Part shown: piece after piece, positions 31,505 through 40,169 of the stretch | Layout of the letters: every line of letters begins with the position of its first letter | How positions within the stretch are numbered: the first letter of the stretch is position 1 | Assembly (NCBI GenBank): GCA_017534835.1 | Contig: JAFXVT010000059.1 | Coordinates: forward strand, 1 to 44,331 | DNA: 44,331 nucleotides | Source: Ruminococcus sp. | GTDB taxonomy: Bacteria; Bacillota; Clostridia; Oscillospirales; Ruminococcaceae | Reading direction: 5' to 3' | Made by a program: the position numbers and the translations under genes | The notes under the pieces: model-generated | Database searches by the model: none | What the model was told of the DNA's origin: nothing | Seen by the model: only the letters and a program-made list of their open reading frames with translations

Positions 31505-32053
31505 ATGCTGATACAGAATTTCTGGGGACATCTTACTACCGTTCTCCGTCATCGCCACGCAGTAATGAGGCACTGCTTCAAAGCCGGCATAATCAAGCGC
31601 GGACTTCTCCACGACCTCTCAAAATTCTCGCCGACCGAGTTTATTCCCGGTGTGCTCTACTTTCAGGGCAGCCGTTCACCGAACGAGCGTGAACGCGAGG
31701 TATTGGGCTATTCGCGTGCGTGGATGCACCACAAGGGCAGAAACAAGCACCATTTCGAGTACTGGACGGATTACAGCACCGTCACCGGTACGCTCGACCC
31801 GGTGAAAATGCCGGATATTTACATATTTGAAATGTTCTGCGACAGAGTTGCCGCATCGAAGATATACAAAAAGGATGAATACAACGACAGATGTCCGCTC
31901 GAATACTTCTTGAAGGCGCGTCCGAAGCGTGCTATCGAGCAGACGACTGCCGACAAGCTCGAATTTCTCCTGCGCCTTCTCGCCGACAAGGGCGAGGACG
32001 CAGCATTCAGATATATCCGTAAGAGAGTCAGGAAGCTTAAAAATGAAAAATAA
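31505..32053 (+). CDS. DUF5662-family protein
   Basis: This 182-aa protein has the conserved pattern LLHDLSKFSPTEF near residue 35, SPNERER, and AWMHHKGRNKHHFEYWTDY near residue 75. The spaced His and Asp residues suggest an HD-type metal site, but no activity is established. It starts 9 nt after lacI and overlaps the next gene by 11 nt, so translation is coupled. Confidence 0.8.
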   Translation: MLIQNFWGHLTTVLRHRHAVMRHCFKAGIIKRGLLHDLSKFSPTEFIPGVLYFQGSRSPNEREREVLGYSRAWMHHKGRNKHHFEYWTDYSTVTGTLDPVKMPDIYIFEMFCDRVAASKIYKKDEYNDRCPLEYFLKARPKRAIEQTTADKLEFLLRLLADKGEDAAFRYIRKRVRKLKNEK

Positions 32054-33578
32054 AAGACATAACAGGATAATGGCACTTTCACTTGCAGTCGCAGCAATGC
32101 TTGCCGGCTGCGGTCATGAGGTGCAGAACAGCGAGGAGAAACCGACCTCTGCTGTAACTGTCACAGGCTCGGAGAAGGCAACATCTCCGCAGAAGACAAC
32201 TGCCGCTTCCGGCAAGACAACAAAACCGGAAACCAGTACAACATCGCTCGCGGAGGAAAGCAGCGTCCCTGCGACCTCTGCGGCACCGGCTGATACCACA
32301 CAGGCAGAGGAGGGACCCGTTCTGACTAATGCGCCTGCCGCTGACAACAGACCCTATTCTCCCGGCATAGAGAATCCGCCCGAAACAGGCGGCGGAAACA
32401 CACAGCCATCGGGCGGTCACAGCGGCAATACTCCCCCGTCGACTACTAAAAAGACAACTGCTGCCACTAAAGCTACACGTGCGGCAACAAAAACAACTCC
32501 GGCAACTACCACAAAAGCGGCAGTTAAGCCGGCTAAGCCGACAAATGCGGACGATATGCTGAAGAATATGACGCTCCACGAGAAGGTATGCCAGATGTTT
32601 ATGGCAGCTCCCGAGGGGCTCACAGGCTACGGCTCCTTCAACTACGCAGACGACCATACATATTCCTGCTATGACAGCTATCCGATAGGCGGATACATCT
32701 TCTTCGCAAACAATCTTGTGACCTCCGACCAGACACGGAAAATGCTCTCCGACCTTCAAAGCCACGCCAGAGCAAAGGGACCGGGCGTCTTCCTTGCGAC
32801 CGATGAGGAGGGCGGAAGGATAACCCGTGTGAGCTATAAGCTCGGAGCTCCGGCAGTATACGATATGTCCTACTACGGCAGCCTCAACGACTATGACACG
32901 TCCTTCGGCGTCGGCAGCACTATCGGCACCTACCTCGCTGATTATGGCTTCAACGTCGACTTCGCCCCCGTCGCCGACGTGAACCTGAATCCCTACAACG
33001 AGCTCGGGAACCGCATTTTCAGCTCTGATCCTGCTGTTGTAGCCTCAATGTCGGGCGCAGTTGTTGACGGACTTCAGAGCGCCGGCGTATGCGGAACTCT
33101 CAAGCACTTCCCCGGTCTCGGAGCAGGCGGAAGCAACACGCACTATGGAACAGTCGTTATGGACCGTTCATACGAACAGCTCAGCAGCGCGGAATTCATC
33201 GCTTTCAAGGGCGGTATCGACGCCGGAGCCGAATTCGTTATGCTCGGTCATCAGGTAGTCACAGGCGCAGGCGACAATATGCCCGCCGACCTCTCAAAGG
33301 TAGTCGTTACAGACTGGCTCAGAGGTGACCTCGGCTTCGACGGTATCGCTATCACTGATGCGCAGGCAATGGGCGCTATCGTGAATGTTTACGGGAGCTC
33401 GGAAGCCGCGGTGCTCTCAGTCGAGGCAGGAATAGACATCATTCTTATGCCGGCAGACCTCAAAGCAGCTGTTTCCGGCGTTGAGCAGGCAGTAAGCTCC
33501 GGACGCATATCCGAAAGCCGCATCGACGAGAGCGTGCTGAGGATACTCAGGCAGAAGGAAAAGCTTGGTATACTATAA
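32043..33578 (+). CDS. nagZ: NagZ-like GH3 beta-N-acetylhexosaminidase lipoprotein
   Basis: This 511-aa lipoprotein has a lipobox (MLAGC), a long Thr/Ala/Pro-rich linker (about 30-165) and a GH3 N-terminal domain (about 170-505). The domain shows ATDEEGGRITRV, VDFAPVADVNLNPYN, KHFPGLGAGGSNTHYG (about 353) and the nucleophile segment ITDAQAMGAI (about 437). NagZ enzymes remove terminal GlcNAc from muropeptides or chitin fragments and use an Asp-His dyad on a mobile loop. Here that loop reads N-T-H rather than D-S-H, so the dyad Asp may be replaced by Asn. The start lies inside the end of the DUF5662 gene. It is followed by a terminator containing a structured repeat. Confidence 0.87.
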   Translation: MKNKRHNRIMALSLAVAAMLAGCGHEVQNSEEKPTSAVTVTGSEKATSPQKTTAASGKTTKPETSTTSLAEESSVPATSAAPADTTQAEEGPVLTNAPAADNRPYSPGIENPPETGGGNTQPSGGHSGNTPPSTTKKTTAATKATRAATKTTPATTTKAAVKPAKPTNADDMLKNMTLHEKVCQMFMAAPEGLTGYGSFNYADDHTYSCYDSYPIGGYIFFANNLVTSDQTRKMLSDLQSHARAKGPGVFLATDEEGGRITRVSYKLGAPAVYDMSYYGSLNDYDTSFGVGSTIGTYLADYGFNVDFAPVADVNLNPYNELGNRIFSSDPAVVASMSGAVVDGLQSAGVCGTLKHFPGLGAGGSNTHYGTVVMDRSYEQLSSAEFIAFKGGIDAGAEFVMLGHQVVTGAGDNMPADLSKVVVTDWLRGDLGFDGIAITDAQAMGAIVNVYGSSEAAVLSVEAGIDIILMPADLKAAVSGVEQAVSSGRISESRIDESVLRILRQKEKLGIL

Positions 33579-33579
33579 G

Positions 33580-33714
33580 AAAAAGCCATACAGAAGTTGT
33601 ACTTAGAGTGCTTCCCTTTGCGGAATTTGTGGGCTACCGAGCCGTAAATTTACGGTACATATTCGGTATCCTGCGAAACCGCCAAAGGGGGCTCCCCTTC
33701 TGTATGGCTTTTTT
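33580..33714 (+). terminator. Bidirectional terminator split by a structured repeat
   Basis: AAAAAGCCATACAGAAG (33580-33596) pairs perfectly with 33697-33713, which ends in a T-run. The ~100 nt between the arms hold a copy of the hairpin repeat. It lies between the convergent nagZ and ABC transporter operons and can serve both. Confidence 0.8.
33606..33696 (+). repeat. Structured repeat, copy C
   Basis: A complete copy beginning GAGTGCTTCCCTTTGCGG and ending CCGCCAAAGGGGGCTCCC. The inner arms TACCGA/TCGGTA and CCGTA/TACGG pair. It is nearly identical to copy B but nested in a terminator stem. Confidence 0.85.
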
Positions 33715-33739
33715 GTTTGTGAAAGTGTTATTGCAGTCA

Positions 33740-34543
33740 TCACGAACCTGTGCCGTTGTATTTCAGCGCACCGAACATCCATATCCTGTAGGCGATATAG
33801 AAGAACGCGATACCGAAAACGGGTGAGAGCCACGAGAGCAGCGGCACCTCGTCCGGTCTGAGGATAACAAGGCTCGGGTAGTAAGAGATGAACGCGATAG
33901 GGATGATGAACGTGAATATTGTGCGGAATACCGGGCTGAATATCGTTATCGGATACTTGGCGTAGTCTCTGAATTTGTAGGCAAGGTCGAGCACGTAGAA
34001 CGAATTGTTTATCCAGAAGCAGGTCGCAGCTGCGGCTGTCTGGAGCGCTATCATCACGAGCGAAGCCGTCAGCAGGAACACTGTCATTTTCAGCACCATA
34101 AGCGGTGTGAAGCCGAGTCCGAGCTTTATCCACGAATATATCACCGTGCCGAGACCGAATGCGAGCTGTCCGAGCCCCTTGACGTCGAACACCTCCGACT
34201 GGTAGTAGAAGAACAGGTTTATCGGGCGGAAGCAGTATTTGATGAAATCGCCCGTATAGACGTAGTTCCTCAGGCTCCAGTTGTTGTCAAAGAAGCACTG
34301 CGCCGGAGTCAGCGACACGAGCGAGAAGCCGTAAAGGAACAGCATCTCGTGATAGCCCCAGCCGTTTATGCTCGAGAAATTCCTGAACATTATCCAGAAG
34401 CTCACGAAGCCCGCGATATTGGTGAATATCATACCTATCGTAGATATGATGAAGTCTGCGCGGTAGCTCATCTTGCTTTTCAGATCCTGTGAAAGTATCT
34501 TGCAGTAGAGCTTTATGTAGAATAAAAGTCCTTTTCTTTTCAT
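33740..34543 (-). CDS. ABC-2 type exporter permease
   Basis: This 267-aa protein has about six hydrophobic segments and the ABC-2/DUF990 pattern (SYRADFIISTIGMIFTNIAG, RNYVYTGDFIKYCFRP, FIIPIAFISYYPS). It pairs with the permease encoded 4 nt upstream and the ATPase before it to form an exporter of unknown substrate. It is the last gene of the operon and converges on nagZ. Confidence 0.85.
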   Translation of the reverse strand: MKRKGLLFYIKLYCKILSQDLKSKMSYRADFIISTIGMIFTNIAGFVSFWIMFRNFSSINGWGYHEMLFLYGFSLVSLTPAQCFFDNNWSLRNYVYTGDFIKYCFRPINLFFYYQSEVFDVKGLGQLAFGLGTVIYSWIKLGLGFTPLMVLKMTVFLLTASLVMIALQTAAAATCFWINNSFYVLDLAYKFRDYAKYPITIFSPVFRTIFTFIIPIAFISYYPSLVILRPDEVPLLSWLSPVFGIAFFYIAYRIWMFGALKYNGTGS

Positions 34544-34547
34544 ATCA

Positions 34548-35351
34548 TCAGCCTCCGTTCACTGTTATCTGCGGAAGCGAGATCTTCCAGAAAAGCTTGC
34601 TTATCACCATTGTTACGACTACCCATATAAGCTGAGTCCCGAGCGTCACAGCAACGTCCTTAATATCGGGGTCGCCGTTGAGAAGGATAGTCAGCGGAGC
34701 GTTGTATATCGACTGGAACGGAAGATAGTAAACTATCCGGCGTATCGTCTCAGGGAAGAAGGCTATCGGTATCGTGGCGCCCGAAAGCAGCAGGACGATG
34801 ACCTGCTTCATAATGTTTATGCCCCATATCGACTCAGTGTACATACATATCGTGCCGACGAAGAAGTCAATATTATAGTTGATGATGACAGCCATCACCA
34901 CTGCTATCACAAAGTAGAGCAGGTTCATTCCGAGCGGAACAGCGCCCTTTGTGACGATGCATACCACAATGAAGGTCGGCAGGAAGGTCGTGAAGAAGTT
35001 GACCACGAAGTTTCCGGAATACGACCAGAACATATACGTCTTGTACTGCATCGGCTTCAGCAGCTCGAGCACTATCGAGCCGGACTGTATCCCCCTGCCC
35101 ATCTGCCATACCGTATACATCTCCATAAAGTTGAACAGCGACGTCGCGAGGACGAGATATATCAGCGTATCGTGGAATGTCATACCGTTCACGGAATCCT
35201 GTCCCGAAGAAGCGTATATCGCCTTCCACAGGAAGTATATGACTATCAGATACAGCAGGTTGCCGGCGCACAGCACAAGCATCGAGAGCCGGAACTGAAG
35301 CGATTCGAGAATGCCCGCACGGGTAAGGGATATGTACTTTTTAAGCTTCAT
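34548..35351 (-). CDS. ABC-2 type exporter permease
   Basis: This 267-aa membrane protein is of the same family and exact length as its neighbour, with about six hydrophobic segments (FRLSMLVLCAGNLLYLIVIY, GSIVLELLKPM, GATIPIAFFPETI). Two non-identical permeases presumably form a heterodimer. Its start overlaps the ATPase stop by 4 nt. Confidence 0.85.
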   Translation of the reverse strand: MKLKKYISLTRAGILESLQFRLSMLVLCAGNLLYLIVIYFLWKAIYASSGQDSVNGMTFHDTLIYLVLATSLFNFMEMYTVWQMGRGIQSGSIVLELLKPMQYKTYMFWSYSGNFVVNFFTTFLPTFIVVCIVTKGAVPLGMNLLYFVIAVVMAVIINYNIDFFVGTICMYTESIWGINIMKQVIVLLLSGATIPIAFFPETIRRIVYYLPFQSIYNAPLTILLNGDPDIKDVAVTLGTQLIWVVVTMVISKLFWKISLPQITVNGG

Positions 35352-36349
35352 TTTACCCCCTCCTCGTATATCTTCCTGATAACGTCCTCAGTGGAGATCT
35401 CCTCGAGCTGCATATCGCTTATGCGGCGTTTTTTCTGAAGCCCGGTGAAAACGTCCATAATGGTACTTTTCTCCTCGTCTACGAGCAGCGAGATCCATTC
35501 ATCGTCCGCAGACACCTTGAATTCGGGGAATTCCTTCGCGATAACGGCGGATTCCTTTGAAAGGTCGCCGTCAACACGTATCTTCAGTGTGCGGTATGAG
35601 CCGAAGAAGCCCTTTAGGTGCGAGATGTCGTTATCGTAGAGCATCCTGCCCTTGTCGATTATGACGATACGGCGGCAGAGAGCGTCAACGTCGCCCATAT
35701 CGTGAGTCGTGAGGATAACGGTGGTATTCTTCTCCTTGTTGAGAGCGTGGATGAGTGTGCGTATCTTCGCCTTCATCGAGACATCGAGACCGATGGTCGG
35801 CTCGTCGAGGAAGACTATCTTCGGGTCGTGCAGGAAGGCTGCGAGAATATCGCTGAGCGTGCGCTGTCCGAGCGACATCTGCCGGACGGGCTTGTGCAGC
35901 AGCGGCTCGATGTCCACAAGTGACTGATACAGCTTCATCATCCCGTCATACTGCTCATCGCTTATCTGATAGATGTCCTTGAGCAGCTTGAACGACTCCA
36001 CCAGCGGCAGAGCCCACCACAGCTGCGAGCGCTGACCGAAGACAACGCCGATATTCTGCGCATTCTTCGACCTGTTCCTGTACGGGAGCTTTCCGTTGAC
36101 GAGTATCTCGCCCGAGGTCGGCTCGAGCACTCCCGTCATCATCTTGATAGTTGTTGACTTTCCGGCGCCGTTTGGTCCGAGATAGCCGACTATCTCACCT
36201 TGTCCGATGCTCATTGTGATGTTGTCGACAGCTTTCACTATCTTGTAGTCGCGTGAAAAGAGGTCCTTTATACTGCCTGCGAGACCCTCGCGGCGGTTGA
36301 GGACTTTGAATTCTTTTGTGATGTTTTTGATGTCTATGACAGGTGCCAT
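35348..36349 (-). CDS. ABC exporter ATP-binding protein
   Basis: This 333-aa ATPase has Walker A GPNGAGKST (about 58-66), a signature-like MSLGQRT (about 152), Walker B IVFLDEPTIGLD (about 178) and the H-loop TTHDMGD. A C-terminal extension of about 100 residues follows. It powers the two permeases encoded next. The ATG at 36349 was chosen because AGAGGAG lies 8 nt upstream; an ATG three codons earlier and a TTG further up are also in frame. Confidence 0.9.
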   Translation of the reverse strand: MAPVIDIKNITKEFKVLNRREGLAGSIKDLFSRDYKIVKAVDNITMSIGQGEIVGYLGPNGAGKSTTIKMMTGVLEPTSGEILVNGKLPYRNRSKNAQNIGVVFGQRSQLWWALPLVESFKLLKDIYQISDEQYDGMMKLYQSLVDIEPLLHKPVRQMSLGQRTLSDILAAFLHDPKIVFLDEPTIGLDVSMKAKIRTLIHALNKEKNTTVILTTHDMGDVDALCRRIVIIDKGRMLYDNDISHLKGFFGSYRTLKIRVDGDLSKESAVIAKEFPEFKVSADDEWISLLVDEEKSTIMDVFTGLQKKRRISDMQLEEISTEDVIRKIYEEGVK

Positions 36350-36382
36350 TTCTTTCATCTCCTCTTTCAAAAGTATTTCTTC

Positions 36383-36411
36383 ATTATATCACAAGAATTA
36401 TTAAAAAACAA
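36383..36411 (-). promoter_or_regulatory. Promoter of the ABC exporter operon
   Basis: On the minus strand -35 TTGTTT (36406-36411), 17-nt spacer, -10 TATAAT (36383-36388), about 34 nt before the start. Confidence 0.7.
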
Positions 36412-36500
36412 TTAAATGCGCGTAATTATATAGTTACAATATTATTACAGAAAGGCAGATTCACTGCGGCAGCTTTTGCGTTTTTGTTTGACAGTATCAA

Positions 36501-36529
36501 TTGACATCTGCGTTTTTGTATGCTATCAT
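36501..36529 (+). promoter_or_regulatory. Promoter of the cupin-AraC gene
   Basis: -35 TTGACA (36501-36506), 17-nt spacer, -10 TATCAT (36524-36529). Confidence 0.72.
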
Positions 36530-36601
36530 TATATGGCATAATTCACTTGTTCGTCTACCGTAATTTTGCATAAAGCTATAACAAAAAGGAAAGTGGTACT
36601 T

Positions 36602-37555
36602 ATGAAGCTCAGGAAAGTTTACGAGCTTGAGGTCAACAGCGACAGAAGCGAGACCGTCAGATACAGCTTCACGGATATCCCCATAGGCTTCTTCAGAGGG
36701 CATCATTCCCGATATCCCAACGGCTCAGTTCCCGCACACTGGCACGAAGACATAGAGCTGTTCGTCCCAAACGAAGGCGAAGCAGTATATAACATTAACG
36801 GCAAGCTCGTCAAAGTCACAGCGGGCGAGGGACTGCTCATCAACTCCCGCAGGATACACTCCTCCTATATTGAGGATATGCGCGATTGTTATTATAACCT
36901 GCTGATATTCCACCCGATGATACTGTGTGCCTCAAAGGAGATAGAGCAGCAGATAGTCCAGCCCATAATCGGCTCGTCGTTCGACTGCATCCTCTTAAAG
37001 CGAGGAACACAGTGGCACGAGAACATACTGCACTGGTTCTCGCTCCTCAGAGAGCGCCATGTCGACAAGTCAATGCCGAAAGCATTTGCGCCCATGGAAT
37101 TCGCGCTCCTGAAGGAGAACGAGGACAAGTCCGAGAAGTCGGCGGTGATAGGGCTCGTCCACCTTATATGGAGCGAGATAGCGGGCAACATCGTCCCCGA
37201 CGAAAAGCCGCACGCGGAATGCAGCCAGCTCAACTCCATGAAGGCGATGATATCGTATATCGGTGAGCACTACGCCGAAAAGATAACGCTCGGGGACATC
37301 GCCGCGGCTGGCTTTGTCTCCAAGCGCACCTGCGGCAATCTTTTCGAGCGCTTCCTGTACATCTCTCCGATGAGATTCCTCAACGAGCACCGCCTGAAAC
37401 GCAGTATCGAGCTTCTCAGAGACACAGATATGACGATAACCGAAATAGCACTTGCGTGCGGTTTCGCGGGAGCAAGCTACTACGCCGAAGCATTTCGCCG
37501 CAGCTCGGGCAGAAGTCCGAGCGAGTACCGCAGAGCTCTCCCGCCGACAAAATAA
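36602..37555 (+). CDS. AraC-family regulator with N-terminal cupin
   Basis: This 317-aa regulator has a cupin ligand-binding domain (about 25-100, with HWHEDIELFV, GEGLLINSRRIHS) and a C-terminal double helix-turn-helix. The latter spans about 220-315 (ITLGDIAAAGFVSKRTCGNL, then DMTITEIALACGFAGASYY, AFRRSSGRSPSEYR). Such proteins sense sugars or oligosaccharides. It lies directly upstream of the dockerin-lichenase gene and could control it; the divergent ABC operon is another candidate. The start has AAAGGAAAG about 10 nt away. Confidence 0.9.
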   Translation: MKLRKVYELEVNSDRSETVRYSFTDIPIGFFRGHHSRYPNGSVPAHWHEDIELFVPNEGEAVYNINGKLVKVTAGEGLLINSRRIHSSYIEDMRDCYYNLLIFHPMILCASKEIEQQIVQPIIGSSFDCILLKRGTQWHENILHWFSLLRERHVDKSMPKAFAPMEFALLKENEDKSEKSAVIGLVHLIWSEIAGNIVPDEKPHAECSQLNSMKAMISYIGEHYAEKITLGDIAAAGFVSKRTCGNLFERFLYISPMRFLNEHRLKRSIELLRDTDMTITEIALACGFAGASYYAEAFRRSSGRSPSEYRRALPPTK

Positions 37556-37802
37556 GAGCCTCTCCTCTCCCACTACGTCAAGAAATTATCACACTCGCTA
37601 TTTGTGTAAATGATATTCGCCGATATATCGCATTTTTAAGCAAATGAATTTTTGAGCAGGTCACGATTTTACCATTTTTGTCACAATAATAATATACAGT
37701 TTTGCTTCCTCACTGTATAATATATTTGTCTAATGCATACTGCGTTAATATTCGCACAGGCATAAAATCGTTCAAATAATTATAAAGAGAGGGGTTTTTA
37801 TT

Positions 37803-39884
37803 ATGAAAAACAGCTTCAAACGCTGCCTCGCAGCTCTTTCTGCTTCTGCTATGATGGCAACAGCGATGCCCTTCGCTGCAAATGCAGACGAAACAGCTGA
37901 TGTCTTGAACTCTGACCGCATCACGATCGGTTCAGCTTCCGCAAAGATCGCTGACCAGGGCATAAAGTACGGCGACGCCAACCTCGACGGATATGTAACA
38001 GTTTCCGACGCTGTAGCTATCCTCCAGTACATCGCCAACAGGGACAAGTATACGCTCAAGCCGCAGGGTATCACAAACGGTGACGTCTTCAACCGCGGCG
38101 ACGGTATCACAGCTTCTGATGCTCTTTCGATACAGAAGTACGATGCAGGCGCTATCATTGTGCTTCCCGAATCGTATATGCCCGGCTACGTTGAGCCTTC
38201 AGAGACTACAACGACCACAACTCAGCCAACTACCACGACTACCACAACAACGACTACTACGACTCAGCCCACAACTACAACTACTACATCAACTACAACA
38301 TCGACCACCACCTCCACTACTACGACCACTACAACTACCACCACAACTACTACAACGACCCAGCCCACAACTACAACAACAACAACGACTCAGCCTCAGA
38401 ACGGTATCCCCGACCTCGGCACTCCTATGAATGCGAGCGCAACAATGGTATCCAACTTCAAGGCAGGTCAGGCAGGCGACTTCTTCGCTTCCGACGGCTG
38501 GACGAACGGCAAGCCCTTTGACTGCTACTGGTACAAGAGAAACGCCGAGATAAAGGGCGATCACCTCGAGCTTGTCATCGACCAGAAGTGGAACGCTTCC
38601 GACGGCAACCCCGACTGGATGCCTGCTTACTCAGGCGGCGAGTTCCGCACCAACGAGTTCTACCACTACGGCTATTATGAGACCTCGATGCAGGCTATCA
38701 AGAATGACGGCGTTGTATCATCGTTCTTCACATACACAGGTCCTTCCGACGTTGTGAACGGTCAGAAGAATCCGTGGGACGAGATAGACATCGAGATCCT
38801 CGGCAAGGACACAACAAAGGTACAGCTCAACTACTACCGCAACGGACAGGGCGGTCACGAGAAGATGATCGACCTCGGCTTCGATGCCTCTGAAGCATAC
38901 CACACCTACGGCTTTGACTGGCAGCCCGGCAAGATAACATGGTACATCGACGGCAAGGAAGTATGGTCGATGTCCGGTGATGTTCCGGTAACTCCCAGCA
39001 AGATAATGATGAACGCTTGGCCCGGCAAGACTGTTGATGACTGGCTCAGGGCTTACAACGGCAGAACTCCGCTCACAGCACGTTATCAGTGGGTGACCTA
39101 CGATAAGAACGGCAAGAACGGACAGAGTCAGCAGAACCCGTGGCAGGACCCCAATCAGGGTCAGCAGCAGGATCCCAATCAGGGTCAGAACAACGGCGGT
39201 ATGAACGCCAACGCAACAATGGTATCCAACTTCTCAGCTGGTCAGGCAGGCGACTTCTTCGCTTCCGACGGCTGGACGAACGGCAAGCCCTTTGACTGCT
39301 GGTGGTACAAGCAGAATGCTCAGATAAACAACGGTCTCCTCGAGCTCAAGATAGACAGGAAGTATACCAACGACCAGAACCCTGACTGGAATCCGCAGTA
39401 TTCCGGCGGCGAATTCCGCACAAACGGTTTCTATCACTACGGCTACTATGAGACAGAGATGAAGGCTATCAAGTGCGACGGCGTTGTATCTTCGTTCTTC
39501 ACATACACCGGTCCCTCTGACGTTGTGAACGGTCAGAAGAATCCGTGGGACGAGATAGACATTGAGATCCTCGGCAAGGACACAACAAAGGTACAGCTCA
39601 ACTACTACCGCAACGGACAGGGCGGTCACGAAAAGATGATCGACCTCGGCTTCGATGCATCTCAGGAATTCCACAGATACGGCTTCGACTGGCAGCCCGG
39701 CAAGATAACATGGTACATCGACGGCAAGGAAGTATGGTCGATGTCCGGTGATGTTCCGGTAACTCCCAGCAAGATAATGATGAACGCTTGGCCCGGTCTC
39801 ACAGTTGATGACTGGCTCAACCACTATCCCGGTCAGACCCCTCTCACTGCATATTATAAGTGGGTAACTTATAACAAGCAGTAA
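37803..39884 (+). CDS. Cellulosomal lichenase with N-terminal dockerin and two GH16 modules
   Basis: This 693-aa secreted enzyme has a signal peptide (about 1-28, AANADE), an N-terminal type I dockerin and a Thr-rich linker (about 133-197). The dockerin (about 55-120) carries calcium loops DANLDGYVTVSDA and DVFNRGDGITASD. GH16 module 1 (about 208-440) is joined by a QDPNQGQ-type linker to GH16 module 2 (about 468-693). Both modules have the lichenase active site DEIDIE (about 326 and 583), which hydrolyses mixed-linkage beta-1,3-1,4-glucan. The modules share long identical runs in protein and DNA, so the duplication is recent or homogenised. A dockerin placed before the catalytic modules is uncommon. 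GAGAGG precedes the ATG; a TATAAT at 37716-37721 is a likely -10. Confidence 0.92.
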   Translation: MKNSFKRCLAALSASAMMATAMPFAANADETADVLNSDRITIGSASAKIADQGIKYGDANLDGYVTVSDAVAILQYIANRDKYTLKPQGITNGDVFNRGDGITASDALSIQKYDAGAIIVLPESYMPGYVEPSETTTTTTQPTTTTTTTTTTTTQPTTTTTTSTTTSTTTSTTTTTTTTTTTTTTTQPTTTTTTTTQPQNGIPDLGTPMNASATMVSNFKAGQAGDFFASDGWTNGKPFDCYWYKRNAEIKGDHLELVIDQKWNASDGNPDWMPAYSGGEFRTNEFYHYGYYETSMQAIKNDGVVSSFFTYTGPSDVVNGQKNPWDEIDIEILGKDTTKVQLNYYRNGQGGHEKMIDLGFDASEAYHTYGFDWQPGKITWYIDGKEVWSMSGDVPVTPSKIMMNAWPGKTVDDWLRAYNGRTPLTARYQWVTYDKNGKNGQSQQNPWQDPNQGQQQDPNQGQNNGGMNANATMVSNFSAGQAGDFFASDGWTNGKPFDCWWYKQNAQINNGLLELKIDRKYTNDQNPDWNPQYSGGEFRTNGFYHYGYYETEMKAIKCDGVVSSFFTYTGPSDVVNGQKNPWDEIDIEILGKDTTKVQLNYYRNGQGGHEKMIDLGFDASQEFHRYGFDWQPGKITWYIDGKEVWSMSGDVPVTPSKIMMNAWPGLTVDDWLNHYPGQTPLTAYYKWVTYNKQ
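38199..38397 (+). repeat. ACN low-complexity tract coding the Thr linker
   Basis: About 65 codons that are mostly ACN (Thr) with a few CAG-CC (Gln-Pro) breaks. Synonymous codons are mixed, which may limit slippage. The tract separates dockerin and GH16 modules. Confidence 0.9.
38430..39884 (+). repeat. Tandem GH16 module duplication
   Basis: The segment from about 38430 to 39090 recurs at about 39211-39880. Blocks around 38740-38890 and 39515-39660 are almost identical in DNA, while the ends have diverged. Confidence 0.85.
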
Positions 39885-39898
39885 AATAAAAAAGCAAG

Positions 39899-39931
39899 AA
39901 AGCGAGGACTTCTGTCCTCGCTTCTTCTTTT
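39899..39931 (+). terminator. Terminator after the lichenase gene
   Basis: AGCGAGGAC pairs with GTCCTCGCT around TTCT, followed by TCTTCTTTT. Confidence 0.82.
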
Positions 39932-39969
39932 GCCCGTGAGAGTTTCTCCGCGGCGCGGTGTCCGCGCAG

Positions 39970-40014
39970 CCTGTTTCGCGGCGTAGTCATTCGCACCGAA
40001 AGTTTTTCGCCGCG
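39970..40014 (+). repeat. Direct repeat, copy 1 (45 bp)
   Basis: A segment starting CCTGTTTCGCGGCGTAGTCA recurs at 40064-40108 with about 85% identity. Both copies end in a CCGCG run. Confidence 0.7.
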
Positions 40015-40063
40015 GCTGTTGCTACTTCCGAGAATATATGTTATAAGCGGCGTGTCGCCGCCT

Positions 40064-40108
40064 CCTGTTTCACGGCGTAGTCACTCGCACAGGAAGTTTT
40101 TCTCCGCG
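40064..40108 (+). repeat. Direct repeat, copy 2 (45 bp)
   Basis: Second copy, starting CCTGTTTCACGGCGTAGTCA, directly upstream of the promoter of the next AraC gene. Confidence 0.7.
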
Positions 40109-40112
40109 CCTC

Positions 40113-40141
40113 TTGCTTAATCTGATTCTTTGTGTTATAAT
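40113..40141 (+). promoter_or_regulatory. Promoter of the second AraC gene
   Basis: -35 TTGCTT (40113-40118), 17-nt spacer, perfect -10 TATAAT (40136-40141). Confidence 0.8.
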
Positions 40142-40169
40142 TATCGTAACAAAAAGTTGGAGGAACATT

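Noticed and set aside
38199-38397. CRISPR-like or microsatellite array
   Set aside because: It is an in-frame Thr-coding tract with mixed synonymous codons and no spacers.
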